DNA of 64,000 nt from Fonsecaea monophora (taxonomy: Eukaryota; Ascomycota; Eurotiomycetes; Chaetothyriales; Herpotrichiellaceae). This document shows positions 10,448 to 21,775 of this stretch, piece by piece (position 1 is the stretch's first letter; each line of letters opens with the position of its first letter). The position numbers and the translations under genes were made by a program. Location of the stretch: the NCBI RefSeq assembly GCF_001642475.1, contig NW_019173933.1:310001-374000 (forward strand). Reading direction: 5' to 3'. The notes under the pieces were generated by a model. It searched no databases, had not been told where the DNA came from, and saw only the letters and a list, made by a program, of their open reading frames with translations.

Positions 10448-12456
10448 TTAGACGGCCATGTAAGCCTTCTCATTCACCTTCCTAGGTCCCATACCCACGT
10501 CTACTCCCCCAACCACGCCCGCGGCGTGCTTTGTATCCCTCCACTCCTCGCCGCTCTGCATGGTTGATTCCTCCTCCCCTCGATGACCTCCTAGGTCTTT
10601 GAAGCCTTTCGCCTTCACCCGTGCGATGAACAACTCGTCCAGACGCTCGTAACTCAAACCCGCCGACTCGGGCAGGCACAGCCACAGATACACGATGGAG
10701 AGCACGGACAGCGCGCCGAAGATGAACGTCACCTTGGCGCCCAGGTTGGCCTTGTCCGGGTTGAAGAGGTAAGGGAGCACGAATCCCCACATGGTCTGTG
10801 TAGGTTCAGTCAGCCGTGTTATACATAGATAGATGTCACCTGGCTGACCTTCCTTTGGGGACAAATGAGGAGGGAAAGGGAAGAAGAAGTCGAGCCAGTT
10901 GCCAATCATACAAGGCCGCACTTACAAAGAGAGCGCTCTGCAGTCCAACCGATATAGACGCCGTCTTGGCCCGGAGGCGAGCGGTGGGGATCTCGGTGAG
11001 GATGGTAAAGGCGGTGGCGCCAATGGTGGCATTGTAGACAAAGGCGAAGAGTTGGATAAGTGCGATCGTCCCTTTGATGGCGGGCGGCGTACCCGAGACA
11101 GCAAGGCCTGATATCACCGCCAACCCTGTTAGCCAAGGGTCTTCTTAAATCTCCAACTCGCGCGGCACGAACCATCAAAGACGGCATCCAGACAAACAAG
11201 ATGCGGCGACGAAGGCGGTATACATACCTCCAGTAATCAAAAGAATCAGCGTCAACATGACCATACCCCAGAGTGTCAGAGGCCGCCGTCCCACTCTATC
11301 CACCAGGAACCATGAGCAAATATTTCCGGCACCCGACAAAACCTGTTGGACAATAAACAGACGAAAACTTGCCGCAGTGCTGTATCCTGCAAGCTGTTGG
11401 TAGTATGTAGCGTAGGACCCGACAAAGGCAACCCCAGAGAAAGTCTGGATGGTCAGCGGCATGGCAGCGATGATGGTTCGACGCAAGTTGGACCGTCGAA
11501 AGCATTCCGTGTACGTCGCCCCGGACGTTTCCTCCTTGGTCTTGGCCAGCACTCTCTTGATCTCGGTCAGTTTGAGCTCGGCTTCACCATCGGTAGAATA
11601 ACCAGTTTTTTGGAGAGCTTTGAGAGCCCTTGAGTCCCTGCCATGGCTGACGAGCCACCATGGCGACTCTGGCATGAATGGAAGCACAGCCACTGCAATG
11701 GCCATAAAGCCATAGCCAGCCACGAAAGCAATCCGATAAGCCCAACGAGTGGACTGGTTGCCGGTGAAATTGACCACAAGAGCGGACAGTAACGACCCGA
11801 GGATGAGAGAGATGGGGACTGCAGCCGTGAGCACACCGCGGAGTGCCAGTGGCGTGATCTCTCCGACATAGGCCATGCACAGAGAGTTGGTCCCGCCCGT
11901 GGAGAAGCCCCCTAGGAAACGTCCTGCAAAGAAGATATTGTTGGTGGTAGCGATGAACTCCAACGTGACCGATGTCAGTCTGACGGCAAAGATGCAGCCA
12001 AGTGCAAACCTCCGACCAGCCTTGTCGGCGAGCCACGCAGCACTCAATGCGCCCATCACAGAGCTGCCATAGAAAAATCAGCCCGAGTTCCCCGTTCACC
12101 GATGGGGAATATGCAAGCAAGTCTAGGGGGGCCATGTCTTACGCTGCCTGAGGAGCGCCGTAGTAGGCCGACTGCCACTTGGCCGACAAGACATAGTTAC
12201 CATGATAAGCACCGCCAAAGTCTTTTCGAAATTGAGGGATCCCAAGGACTGACTGCCCTGCCGTCTTTGCGTAGTTGTTGGCTAGAACGCACCATAGCAT
12301 GTAGACGCACCAGATCACCGCCCAGAGATACTTGCGCATAGATCCGCAGATCGACGAGCCGGCCTTCTTGGTGGTGGACGGCACTTTGAGCGAGGGTTCT
12401 TCGACCGTGCAGACATTGCTGTCAGGGGCAGGCTTTGAAGAGCCGCCAGCCGCCAT
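10448..12456 (-). CDS. MFS sugar (alpha-glucoside-type) transporter
   Basis: This is a plasma-membrane H+/sugar symporter-type protein of 559 residues. Exons are 12456-12143, 12063-11228, 11107-10926 and 10795-10448. The introns are 79, 120 and 130 nt with GTAAGA, GTATGT and GTAAGT donors; all phases agree. MFS sugar-porter signatures are WLADKAGRR (loop 2-3), GRFLGGFSTG, LALRG, FMPESPWWLVSHGR, a long central loop, DRVGRRPLTLWG, and LPESAGLSYERLDELF after the last helix. The latter resembles the PE-x-G-x-(T/S)-Y-x-E-(L/I)-D-x-LF ending of maltose/alpha-glucoside permeases. The C-terminal tail is hydrophilic. The gene is divergent from a regulator-like gene at 13197. The substrate cannot be read from sequence. 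Confidence 0.88.
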
Positions 12457-13196
12457 GACCCGTCACCCTGTCCAGCAGATTAAGCTCATGGAAAGCCGGA
12501 TGTGGCCATTCTATATACAGCTGAAGAGGAGGGCATTTCGACGCGCCTCAAGGGGATTTCTGGCTGTCAAGCCATGTGTGAAGGTCGCGACAACCAGCAG
12601 ACGCAGCCACATCCCGATTGTGCGACGCGGCTTCGACGGTACGAATAGAAAGACGACAAAAGCGTTAATGCCACGGCCTAGAACTCCATCCCGCTCTTTT
12701 GTTCCATCCCGAGGCTCACCGGACCCAATTATAATCAGCCCAGCAGCCAGCCCATCTCTTTAGCGAGTGCGAGTCTGAGTAATCGCATGAGCGGCTGGTC
12801 CCTGGAGGGGTTTGGCGCCAGCCCGTGGGGGCCGTCTTCTCTTCGTGCTCGATGACGGCGACCTCGCTAAAGAGGGTTTTCGGCACGGCTTTCGTCAAGG
12901 CCGATGGAATATCAGAGCTGGAGACTTGGCAAAGAATGAGATTTTGTTCGTGAGAAATCGAGTTCCAGGAGAAAATTCAGTAGGGATGGGAAGAAAAGAA
13001 AGAAAGCAGCCTGTTGAGTGCAGATACAACAACATCAACCGCAGTTAAAAGCCATGAGCGAGTCAACATGGCGGGGTGATTGATTCATGGCTCTCAGAAC
13101 TTCCTTCTCGACCACCACCACTCACGAGAGACCTTTCAAACACCCGTCAATGCATCCGTTGGTTCCTCCCCGTTCAATAAAGCCTCGCGCTGCACC
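12457..13196. promoter_or_regulatory. Shared divergent promoter region of MFS transporter and regulator-like gene
   Basis: This 740-bp spacer separates divergent start codons at 12456 and 13197. I see no clear TATA box or repeated operator. Short open frames inside it lack support. Confidence 0.4.
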
Positions 13197-15148
13197 ATGA
13201 GCCAACCTCGAAAACCTCCTCCGCTGATGTTCATCGTGGGCGACGCGAAGAACCCCTCGCGGACCACCAAAGCGGTCAAGTCGGCAAAGACGTCGCACAT
13301 CTCGTCGCGCTACCGATACTGGAACAAGGCAAACCACCAGGACCTCGCGCTCGACTCGACCACCAAGGCCATCTTGACCGGCACATCGTCCTACCTGCAG
13401 AGACTGTCCACGGCCAACTATACCAAGACACCTCTGGCACTCCCAACCAACGACGACGAGACGGTGCAGGACTACAAAGAGGGAACTACCGCTGACGAAA
13501 ATAATGCTCTTGTGTCCACGGCAGCAGGCTATGCAGCCACCTCGCAGAAGCCCTACTTGGCCATCAAACCCTGGGAGCGCGCGCTCAGAGAATACGAACA
13601 GTGGTCCGCCTCGCCCTTGACCTTGCTGGGGTCGCAATTCTTCGATGTCTTCACCCCTTCGACTGCCTTGAGCTACGATGCTGAAATCAAAGCCAACCTC
13701 TATTTTTATTTTTGGATCATCAGGCCGTTCGCGACTCATCTGCTGCAGTCGTGGAAGTGGCTCGACAACTTGTCCCAGATCCAGGCTTCGCCCTGTCTAA
13801 CCTATGCCGTGGCCACATATGCTTCTGTATTTCTCTCCGGAATGCTCAGAGGGTAAGCTTCCCCGTTACCCATCCATTCACCAAGACTAACATCCATGAT
13901 TCTATTCTCAGGGGCCCTGGTGTGGTGCTTCCTCCACCTACCGACAACGGTCAGAACTCGCAGTGGCAGATACCGCCATGGCTGCGTCTGCATACGAGGT
14001 GTCTCGCCGAGCTAAATGCCGTCCTGCGTGACCCGAAGCAGGTCGTCGATGATTCATGCTATCAGGCTATCCTTTTCCTGTATCGGCTGTCGGTGAGTGG
14101 GCAAGATGAAGCAAGCCTGGCGTTTTGTAGTGTCGACATGACCTGACAGGTCTAGGTGTTACTGGCCGATGGTGAAAGCGGCAGAATGCATCTCCAGGCG
14201 CTTAAACGCATGTCCTTGCTCCTCGCTACCGATGGGGCTTCTTTGGAAACCGAATTGGCTGTGTGAGTAATGCATCTTTATCCCTGTAACGCAGGTTCGC
14301 TGATTGTGCACGCCAGATCCAAAATCAACATCATCGGCGCATTCCTCCATAGCCGCTCAGTCGTTGTCGTTCGCAAGGCGCAGCCCAACAAAACCCAAGG
14401 CTGCCGAACAGAAATCATCGAGATTGACAGGCAATTCTGGAAATCCGACCGAGAGTGGTATTCCCACCGAGCGCATCTGGCGGGCCGCATGTTGGCCTGG
14501 CGCCCCGAAAGTCCCAGCTCCAGCCTCCTGCCGGATAGTGCGACGGCGATTTCGCGCATGGACCCCGATAGCAGCCGGTTACTGGGCGAGCCAGAGCATC
14601 TCGAGATGCAGCGGTGTTATCAGATTGCCCTGTTCTTCTGGATGTATCTGAATGCAATCAGCTTCAACACCTCGGCGCTCATCGTTCGCTCCAACCTGCT
14701 CGAACTGCAGTACCGCCTCTCAAACATGGATCTCCCGACCATGTGCTCCATCTGTCACACCACACTCTTCAATGTTCTGTTGGCGGGTTCCCTTGCATCT
14801 CGAAACCAACCCGAAAGATGGTGGTTCGTGCAGCAGATTGTCTGGTTCTACCCGGACATCCAGCATCTCGACACTGTCTGGCAGCTATTGGCCGAGTTCT
14901 TCGACCCCTTGTCGGTCAACTTCAAATTCGTCAAGGAGATGTGGGAAGATATAGTGAGGGCAAGAAGAACCGTCACAAAGTCCCCCGCCCCCCCAGAAGA
15001 CGGCCAGCTGGTCAAGCCAATCAAGCATTTCCGACCGACTTCATACACACCAGACCTATCAAAACCCCTTCCGATTCTTGAGCTTGACGACACGGAGGCG
15101 CCGTCACTGGAAAAGACCCTTCACAAGGCGCCCACCCGGCGTCGGTGA
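13197..15148 (+). CDS. Fungal transcription-regulator-like protein without zinc cluster
   Basis: Four exons (13197-13852, 13912-14092, 14156-14262, 14317-15148) give 591 residues. The introns are 59, 63 and 54 nt (GTAAGC, GTGAGT, GTGAGT donors; GACTAAC in the first), and all phases agree. The N-terminus has a short pattern seen in many fungal regulator-like proteins: FIVGDAKNPSRTTKAVKSAK, then a basic HISSRYRYW segment. The rest resembles the fungal-specific transcription factor middle region: the LTLLGSQFFDVFTPSTA segment, the helix-rich CYQAILFLYRLS, and an aromatic C-terminal half. No Zn2Cys6 motif is present. It lies divergent to the MFS transporter, so a local regulator is possible but unproven. 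Confidence 0.8.
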
Positions 15149-15692
15149 CATCTTGAAAAGTACCATACAGTTCGATGGAGGCATGGCATTCGCACGGCTG
15201 AGAGCGCAAGAGACCTCCACGCACTTCTTAAAACCTCAGTTATGTAGCAAACATTTGCTGCTTCAGGCGATTGGCGTCTGCTGTTTCTCCCAGAACTAAT
15301 AATGCATGACTCATTCACCATCAACCTTGGGCTCCCATCCATTCCCCCTAGAGAAGTATCCGCAAATCGTAAAGTAACGGACTCAAAGTGTCGTAAATCA
15401 CTGTGACTCTTTCGATCGTCTCTGATCGAATCTCCAGTCCGACGCCCAGCCTCCTGTTGTAACACTTCCACATCTGATGAACCTTGTCGTTGCTGTACAT
15501 GAGGGCAGGCTGCAACAGCGTAGCGCCATTGGCATCTCCCGTTCCGGCAAGATCTCATACATTTCTTATCCGGAACATTTGCAGCAGTGTGCACCGTAGT
15601 CTGCTCCAACTGGCCTCTGAAGTTCTTGTCGAGATCGTGTCGCCTGGAGAGGAGCTTCACCATCTCTTTCCTCCCAAAGCTGTTTGGAGTCA
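15149..15692 (-). other. Decayed ankyrin-like sequence behind the STAND gene
   Basis: Directly after the TGA at 15693-15695, another minus-strand frame reads ankyrin-like (FGRKEMVKLLSRRHDLDKN, then HTAANVPDKK, about 15680-15555). A possible 51-nt intron (GTATGA...TTGCAG) follows. The match fades after that. It may be a frameshifted old C-terminus or an unrecognised exon. Confidence 0.45.
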
Positions 15693-18651
15693 TCAGACCA
15701 TTTTGAGTGCTCCTTCGTGGTATATTTTCAGACGAGCTATAATTGCGCCACGGTCCACCAAGATCTTTGCTATCCTATCATGTCCAGCGAGCACTGCATG
15801 CTTGAAAGGTGTCCAGCGTGCATTGTTGGACGAATTGACGTCGATGTCTTTGCGACAGAGAAGTAATCTCACCATTTCCTCATCGCCACGCACCGCAGCG
15901 TGGTTCAATGCCGTCATTCCATCCCCGTCTCGGTCGTTGATCGGAAAGTCTTTTCGTCTCAACAATGCTTTAACGACTTGTGTTCGCCCTTCGAGCACAG
16001 CTGAAATGAGGAGTCCCTTTTTGTCTCGCTGATAAAGATTCAGCCCACTATCAACCAGAATTGAGAGTATGGTATAATCTTCACAATATTTGGCCAATAC
16101 CTGGGCGGTGCATCTGTGAATATCAGGGTACAATTGCAGATGTTTCGTTTCTACTCCGATGAGCAGTTGCAATGTCCTGAGTGGTAGGCCTGCATTTGAC
16201 TTGATCAAGTTTGAAGTTATCTCGCAGATGAGAGCACCATGTCCATTTTCCACCGCCCACTGCAAGACTCTTTCGCTTTGTCCATCCCATGCTTCGGGAT
16301 CCCAAGGAAGCAGTCCGATCATGTCATTTTTCGATAAAAGACCAAGCCATAACTGATAAGTGGCTGGTCTTCTTGTGTGAAATTGCCGAGTGTGGAACAA
16401 CCAAAATGACTTTGCGTATGCCAAAAAAGAATAATTTTCTCGCTTTCGTTCCTTGAATCCCACCTCTTGAAGACGAGCGCTCAGATCAAAGTCTTTGGCC
16501 CCCTCTCTTTTCAAGAGTTTCAGTGCAACTTTGCTGACTGCGGCTCGCGGAAATGCCCTCTCCACAATGGCGGTGGTTATCGCTTGCGGCTGCACTGCTG
16601 CGTGATTGCCCATCCTGGTGAGCGTGGTGTTGAAGACATTGTAGTTCAGGTAGGTGACGCAAACTTCACCTAAAGTCAGATTCGCCTCTGGTAATTCTAC
16701 ATGGAACTGACGAGTGGAGGGGTCCTGGGGACTGGACACGATGTATTGTTTGACGCTGTGATGGCTGAAATGTACTGTGGAGTCTTCCTCGTCGATGAGC
16801 AATAGACTTCTGCACTGGCTGACGGCCATTTGTATGTCGTTGATGAGCTTTCGTGGATCCCATTCAGTATCTCCTGGCACGACACCCGTCGCCTCACGAA
16901 GTTCATCCAAGGTCAGTGGCCGCTGAGCCGCAGCGACAATCGCAAAGATCTTTCTGCAAGTGGCTGGATTTGTCGTTCGTTTCTCTGCTAGTTTCCGAAG
17001 GACACGATCGAAAGTCTCTGGAAGGTCCTTGGGCAAAGATTGGAGCGCTGTGAGGATTGCTTCATCCGTGAGCTCGGCGCATATCGATTCAAGCTGAAAC
17101 ACAACCCAGAGAAACCTAATGCCCGTTAGCACGTTTCTGGACTTTAGAAGGCAACACCAACATTCCACGGCTCCCTTCCACGAGGGCCTGCCTGATAGCC
17201 AAGATTATGGTCGGATCCCCTAAGCACAAGCTGCCAGTTGTAAGACGGTCTTCCAAAGCACTATCGATATATTGTGCGATTTCGTGGTTCTCCACCGGTA
17301 ACGGCAGATGGTGTTGAGATGGTAGACTAGCTCGATATCTTGTATGTAGGTCGGGTCGGCTCGAGCAGAAGATGTGGAAAAGCTGAGATGTTTGCAGAAA
17401 CTTGGGGAGGTAGCTGAAAATTTTGTCCAGTTCAATCTCAGGACATTCGTCGAGCCCGTCGATAATAACGAAAGCCTGTTCGTTTTGAGGGGCTAGTTTG
17501 TGCAGATAAGACACAATCTCGTCGTTGTCGAGTGGATCTGATTCGACTGTGTCAATGCTGGCGAATGTGTCTGGGCTGAGCAAGCTCAAAAGCTGCCTTG
17601 CGAGGCTACCTAAAATGGTCTTGGCCTGAAGTGATTCTGCGTCGTCGTGGCTACAAAAGAAGTAGCCCAAGAGAGCATTCGGGAATTGGATTCTAACTTC
17701 CTGCACCAGGCTGGCCGTGATTACCGTTTTGCCTGACCCAAGTATTCCAGTAATCCACAACACACTCGATGTCGAGGCTTGAATCCAGTGCTTGTAATCC
17801 GTGTGGTCAAAGACCCGGGTGCTCTCGCCCACTTTGCGAGCTCTTTTCCACGCTGCCTGGTGATTGTATGTGGAGCACGCATTGAGAAATCGATATTTCT
17901 CCTTTTGGGCTTTAAACTTCTTTGCTTCCTGAATCTCCGTTGCCGTTTTCAACGACGACCATGCTCGAAAACGGGAGGCCTCCTTTTTCTCGAGAGCCAC
18001 TTCCTGTTTGAATGCCAAGGAGGCCTCTTCGCGGATAGCATCTGCTATTGTCTCGAGATTGGACTCGAGAGGGCCAAACTCTGATTGAAATGGCTTGAGG
18101 ATAGCAGCTGACAGTTGAGCAATAGGGCTTTTCCGAATAAACAGAACCGCTTTCTTGCAGACAGTGACAACGATGCAGAAGTAATCACAGAGTGCCTCCT
18201 GTAGCCTCTGAGACTTGGTATACATGACACCATATTGCCCATAGCGGGGACATGAGCGTCCAATGCGCATAAACAAGGCTGACAGGTTATCGAAATAGGA
18301 CGCAAACTTGACGGTTATCTGAAGGGTCATGCGCAGTACCCCCCAGATGGAAGTCGCTATTGGAGACTGGCTGCCGCCTACAATGACATCGACAACACTT
18401 GAGAATTGCTGTACGGTTTCCAGAATGGAAGTCAGACGGGGACCAAAGCAGCGACCAAAGCAAAGCCTGTTGTCCTTGTCGATCTCCGCCGTGAGCTTCA
18501 TAACATCCGACACACTAGGAGGCCTCCCGGCGCGCCAAGTTCGAAACAATTTCTTTTCGTCATCGTGGAGGACGGCTGAGAATTCCGAAAGCGCTTGGGC
18601 TAGCCTGATTTCGGGCTTCAATGGAGCTGCGGTTCTGAGAGCAAGGGCCAT
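15693..18651 (-). CDS. STAND/NLR-like protein: helical N-domain, NACHT-type NTPase, ankyrin repeats
   Basis: Exon 1 (18651-17162) and exon 2 (17115-15693) join over a 46-nt intron (GTTGGT, GCTAAC branch, TTAG, phase 2), giving 970 residues. ATG 18651 is the first Met in the open frame. Residues 1-260 are a helical N-terminal domain of the type common before fungal NACHT modules. The Walker A motif is GILGSGKT (302-309) and Walker B is FVIIDGLDE (394-402). SSRPD follows as a sensor-type motif. GSRGMFLWVVFQLESIC spans the splice junction, as is usual in fungal NACHT proteins. Residues about 830-960 carry two to three ankyrin repeats (GMTALNHAAVRGDEEMVRLL). Such proteins act in non-self recognition or heterokaryon incompatibility; that role here is inferred. 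The ankyrin array is short and may be truncated. Confidence 0.85.
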
Positions 18652-19149
18652 GATTCTATCATCAGCCGCTTCTGGAAGATTGAATGTCGTGCTTGAAGAC
18701 GGCCCAAGCAACAAGAGCTCATCAGGGAAGATCTAGGTCAGATCTGTGAGAGATGTGTTGAGTGGTGAGGCTGAGAAGTTAGTATGCCGAATTCATTCTT
18801 TTGCCAGTCGGCCCCGGGCCACATGTTTAGGTCGTCCTAGCAAGTCACGTGGGGATATCTGGTCTTGAAGCGAGAGATTAGCCGTCCGAGTCCTGGTAGA
18901 GAGGCGGCCGGTTTGAGGCCAATTGCAGGCGCTGCACCTGGCGAGGGAACGCATCGTGAGGCGGTATCATTGGCGCCAGAGGTGTTTTGGGAGAGAAGAT
19001 TTGGGCTAGTATCAAGAAGGTAAGATGCAAGACATGGGGGCGGGCACAGGGAAGCGAAGTGTTGACGAATGAACAGCTGAAAGATGAGGGTAGCAGTGGT
19101 AGTGGCAGTGAGTGGTAGAACATGTACAAGAGCAAGTACAAAAACAGAG

Positions 19150-19159
19150 GTCACGTGAC
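19150..19159. promoter_or_regulatory. Palindromic E-box GTCACGTGAC, copy 1
   Basis: This is a perfect 10-bp palindrome with a CACGTG core, the class bound by bHLH factors such as Cbf1/Pho4-type proteins. It is about 500 bp upstream of the STAND gene start. Confidence 0.6.
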
Positions 19160-19179
19160 AGCACAGGCGCATTGATTGT

Positions 19180-19189
19180 GTCACGTGAC
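19180..19189. promoter_or_regulatory. Palindromic E-box GTCACGTGAC, copy 2
   Basis: This is an identical palindrome exactly 30 bp from copy 1, close to three helical turns, so both sites face the same side of the DNA. Confidence 0.6.
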
Positions 19190-20637
19190 GTTCACAAGCA
19201 ACCAAGACACATGAAGTTAGATGCAAAATTAGACACGTCTTGGCGTAATCCTCTCCAAAACCAACCACCAACAACCACCCACCCTTGAACCCTGATTGCG
19301 CCAGTTCATGTAACCACCAGTCACTTCGACGCCACCAAACGCCACAGAAACAGCCTCACGCTGGATTTCGGTGGACGCTCTACTGAGTAGGTGGCATTCT
19401 GCGCCCTGCCCAAGAAGACACAATGCATCGTGCCTGATCGAGCACTGAAATGAGCCCGCCACACCACGCCTGTCCGGGTCTTCGCAGTCCCCCCTTTCCG
19501 GACACCCGAATGACTTGGATGGACCGCTTCTTGGGAGGTTTTGGTAGGGGATTTTCTATGATTGTTTTCTTTTAGAATGCTACGAGAGATTCTGTCACCA
19601 ATTAGTCTCAAGCATGGGAGATGTTGAGGCCATGGTAAAGTGCCTGAAAAGCCATCGATCAAGGCGAGGTTTCTTCATCGGCATACCATCCCATGTACAA
19701 GTATGCTATACAGCCCTGGGCTCGATGTCTCTATCACGGCTGAACTGGAGGATACATTTTGATGTCTCCCACCCTTTTCGACTGCCGAAGTGAGCCAGGC
19801 TCTCAGCAGCATGTTCATTATGTCAGTGCGACCCTGATCCATGCATGTCAGTGACGCCCCTTCACGTACTCCACTCACGTCTGCTGCCGAAGTCAGCTGG
19901 ATACAGTTACAAAGGCTGGCTCGGAATACTTAGTAACTGCGCCCGGGACTGCAACTTACATGGGGACACACACACATACACACACTCACTCACCCAACCC
20001 ACCCACCCAAATCACAGGCGAGAGTGATTGGATAATTTGGTACCATGTTATTGACCAGGGCACCTTGGGCAAGTCCTCGTCAACTAAATCTCTCTCCTAG
20101 CCCTCCCCCAATGCTTTCCCTTTTCTTCCACATAGCAATATGATAATCTGTACCAAAGCTCTGCCCTCGAAGCAGCCACCATCTCATCCTATGAAATGTG
20201 GAGCAATGCACAACAGTTCCATCCTTCTATGACATGACCAGAGAATCCCCTTTTTTTTTGCTAGGGCAATGTCGTTGTCTATCACCCATCTCCATTGCTC
20301 AGCCCGATTCTGCTCAAAACTGCGCTCTCCCGAGAAAGTCCTTGATGCCCGCCGACTCGTGAGTTGTGACTTTTGTATATCACCCAACAACGAGGAGATA
20401 CTTGACTCAAGGTATCGTTTTCGCAGAGTCATTCTCATCTTCATCTTCATCGCAATCCTCGTTCCTTTCCCACGTCCTACATCCTACATCACAAGTTCGC
20501 CGGTTCATCCTTTTCCACGCTTCAGATACTTGCACACGAGTCACAACGTGACAATCACTGATCGTCGCTCATATGACGCCGACGCGTCTTGCTACGAGTG
20601 CCTGACTATTCACACCGGTCGGTGCTGCGAGACCATA

Positions 20638-20673
20638 TCCTCCTCCTCCTCTTCCTCTTCCTCTTCCTCTTCC
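20638..20673 (+). repeat. CT-rich microsatellite (TCC/TCTTCC units)
   Basis: TCC units run into TCTTCC units over about 36 bp. No coding role is supported. Confidence 0.8.
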
Positions 20674-21775
20674 TACGCATATATAACCAGCTCCATCCAA
20701 CGCCCCCTCCCAGCTATCTCACTCAAATCGATTCTCTCTCGGTGAAACAGTTGCAAACGAGTCCGATGACCATCATTTTCTCCACGATCTTGACACAGAC
20801 ATCGACCATTGACCCAAAAAACACGTGTAAAAGACAATTGAGACCAGCTGAGGAGATACTTTGCGCGTCACGACGTACTTTATTGGTTTGCAAAATCCAA
20901 TTGACCAGCATGTCGAGGAACAGGGAGCATCTCAAGGGTTTGAGCACTGGCATGCATTTCAGGCAGCCTATCGTGAGCGTCACATCGGAAAACCATCGAG
21001 GAGATGTCGACAAAGCTAACATATCAGATTTAAACAGCTATCTCGATAGGGACAGGTCGGGCCATCTATCCATAGCCCCAACAAACCTTCCTTTCATGTA
21101 CCCGAGCAATCGCACTTGTGAAACATAAGACCATGATGATTGATGATGAATCAATGATAAGACATGACATGATATGACAAGACTTGAAGACAACAAAGAG
21201 GCAGTCAAATGAAGCAGTCAGGGGGCAAGCATCAACCAAAAGGGAACAGAGCAAAAGACCGAGAGCGCTGCAGGAACACAAGCCTGGGCCTAAGCCCAGT
21301 CACTGCATACTGAGCATCAAGACACTCCATCCCAGTTCCACCTGCTTGGTGGCTTGTAGCAATAAAACTGTCAAAACATTAGCGGGCGTCAACATTCCCT
21401 GTCGCAGGTGATAAAAAGTCGTAACGTCGTAAGGTTGGGAGGCTAGATAGACTTCTCCAACCGGCTCGAGGCTTGATTTCGTGCGACCCATCATGAGATA
21501 AGGTCACATATGATGATGGGAGCTGCATGCGAGGTGCATGAAATCCCAGAGATTCCACTGAATTTTTATTCCTCCTCTTCTCCTGGAAAAGAACAACATG
21601 CAGCAGGGCAAAAAGACACCAACGGTAAGCCTCTCTGCAGTGACCACAGTGTCCCTGGTGTCCTTCAGAATTTGGGTCATGTCCACTTCCTAACTTTGTT
21701 TTCATATCCCCATGTGCAAAGGTGCCATCTTTTGTGGTCAGGAGGACGGCACTGGCCGTGTGCGAAGATTGATCT

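Larger units (their letters stand above)
18652..21775. other. 3.1 kb intergenic region without supported genes
   Basis: It contains two perfect GTCACGTGAC palindromes (19150-19159, 19180-19189), a half-matching GTCACGTG at 18844, a CA-rich stretch at about 19966-20010, and a CT-rich microsatellite at 20638-20673. ORFs in it are short and low-complexity, and I could not assemble them into a gene. Confidence 0.6.

Noticed and set aside
20269..20745. 158-codon ORF with a poly-Ser stretch
   Set aside because: The Ser run comes from the CT microsatellite; the rest is not protein-like and has no splice context.
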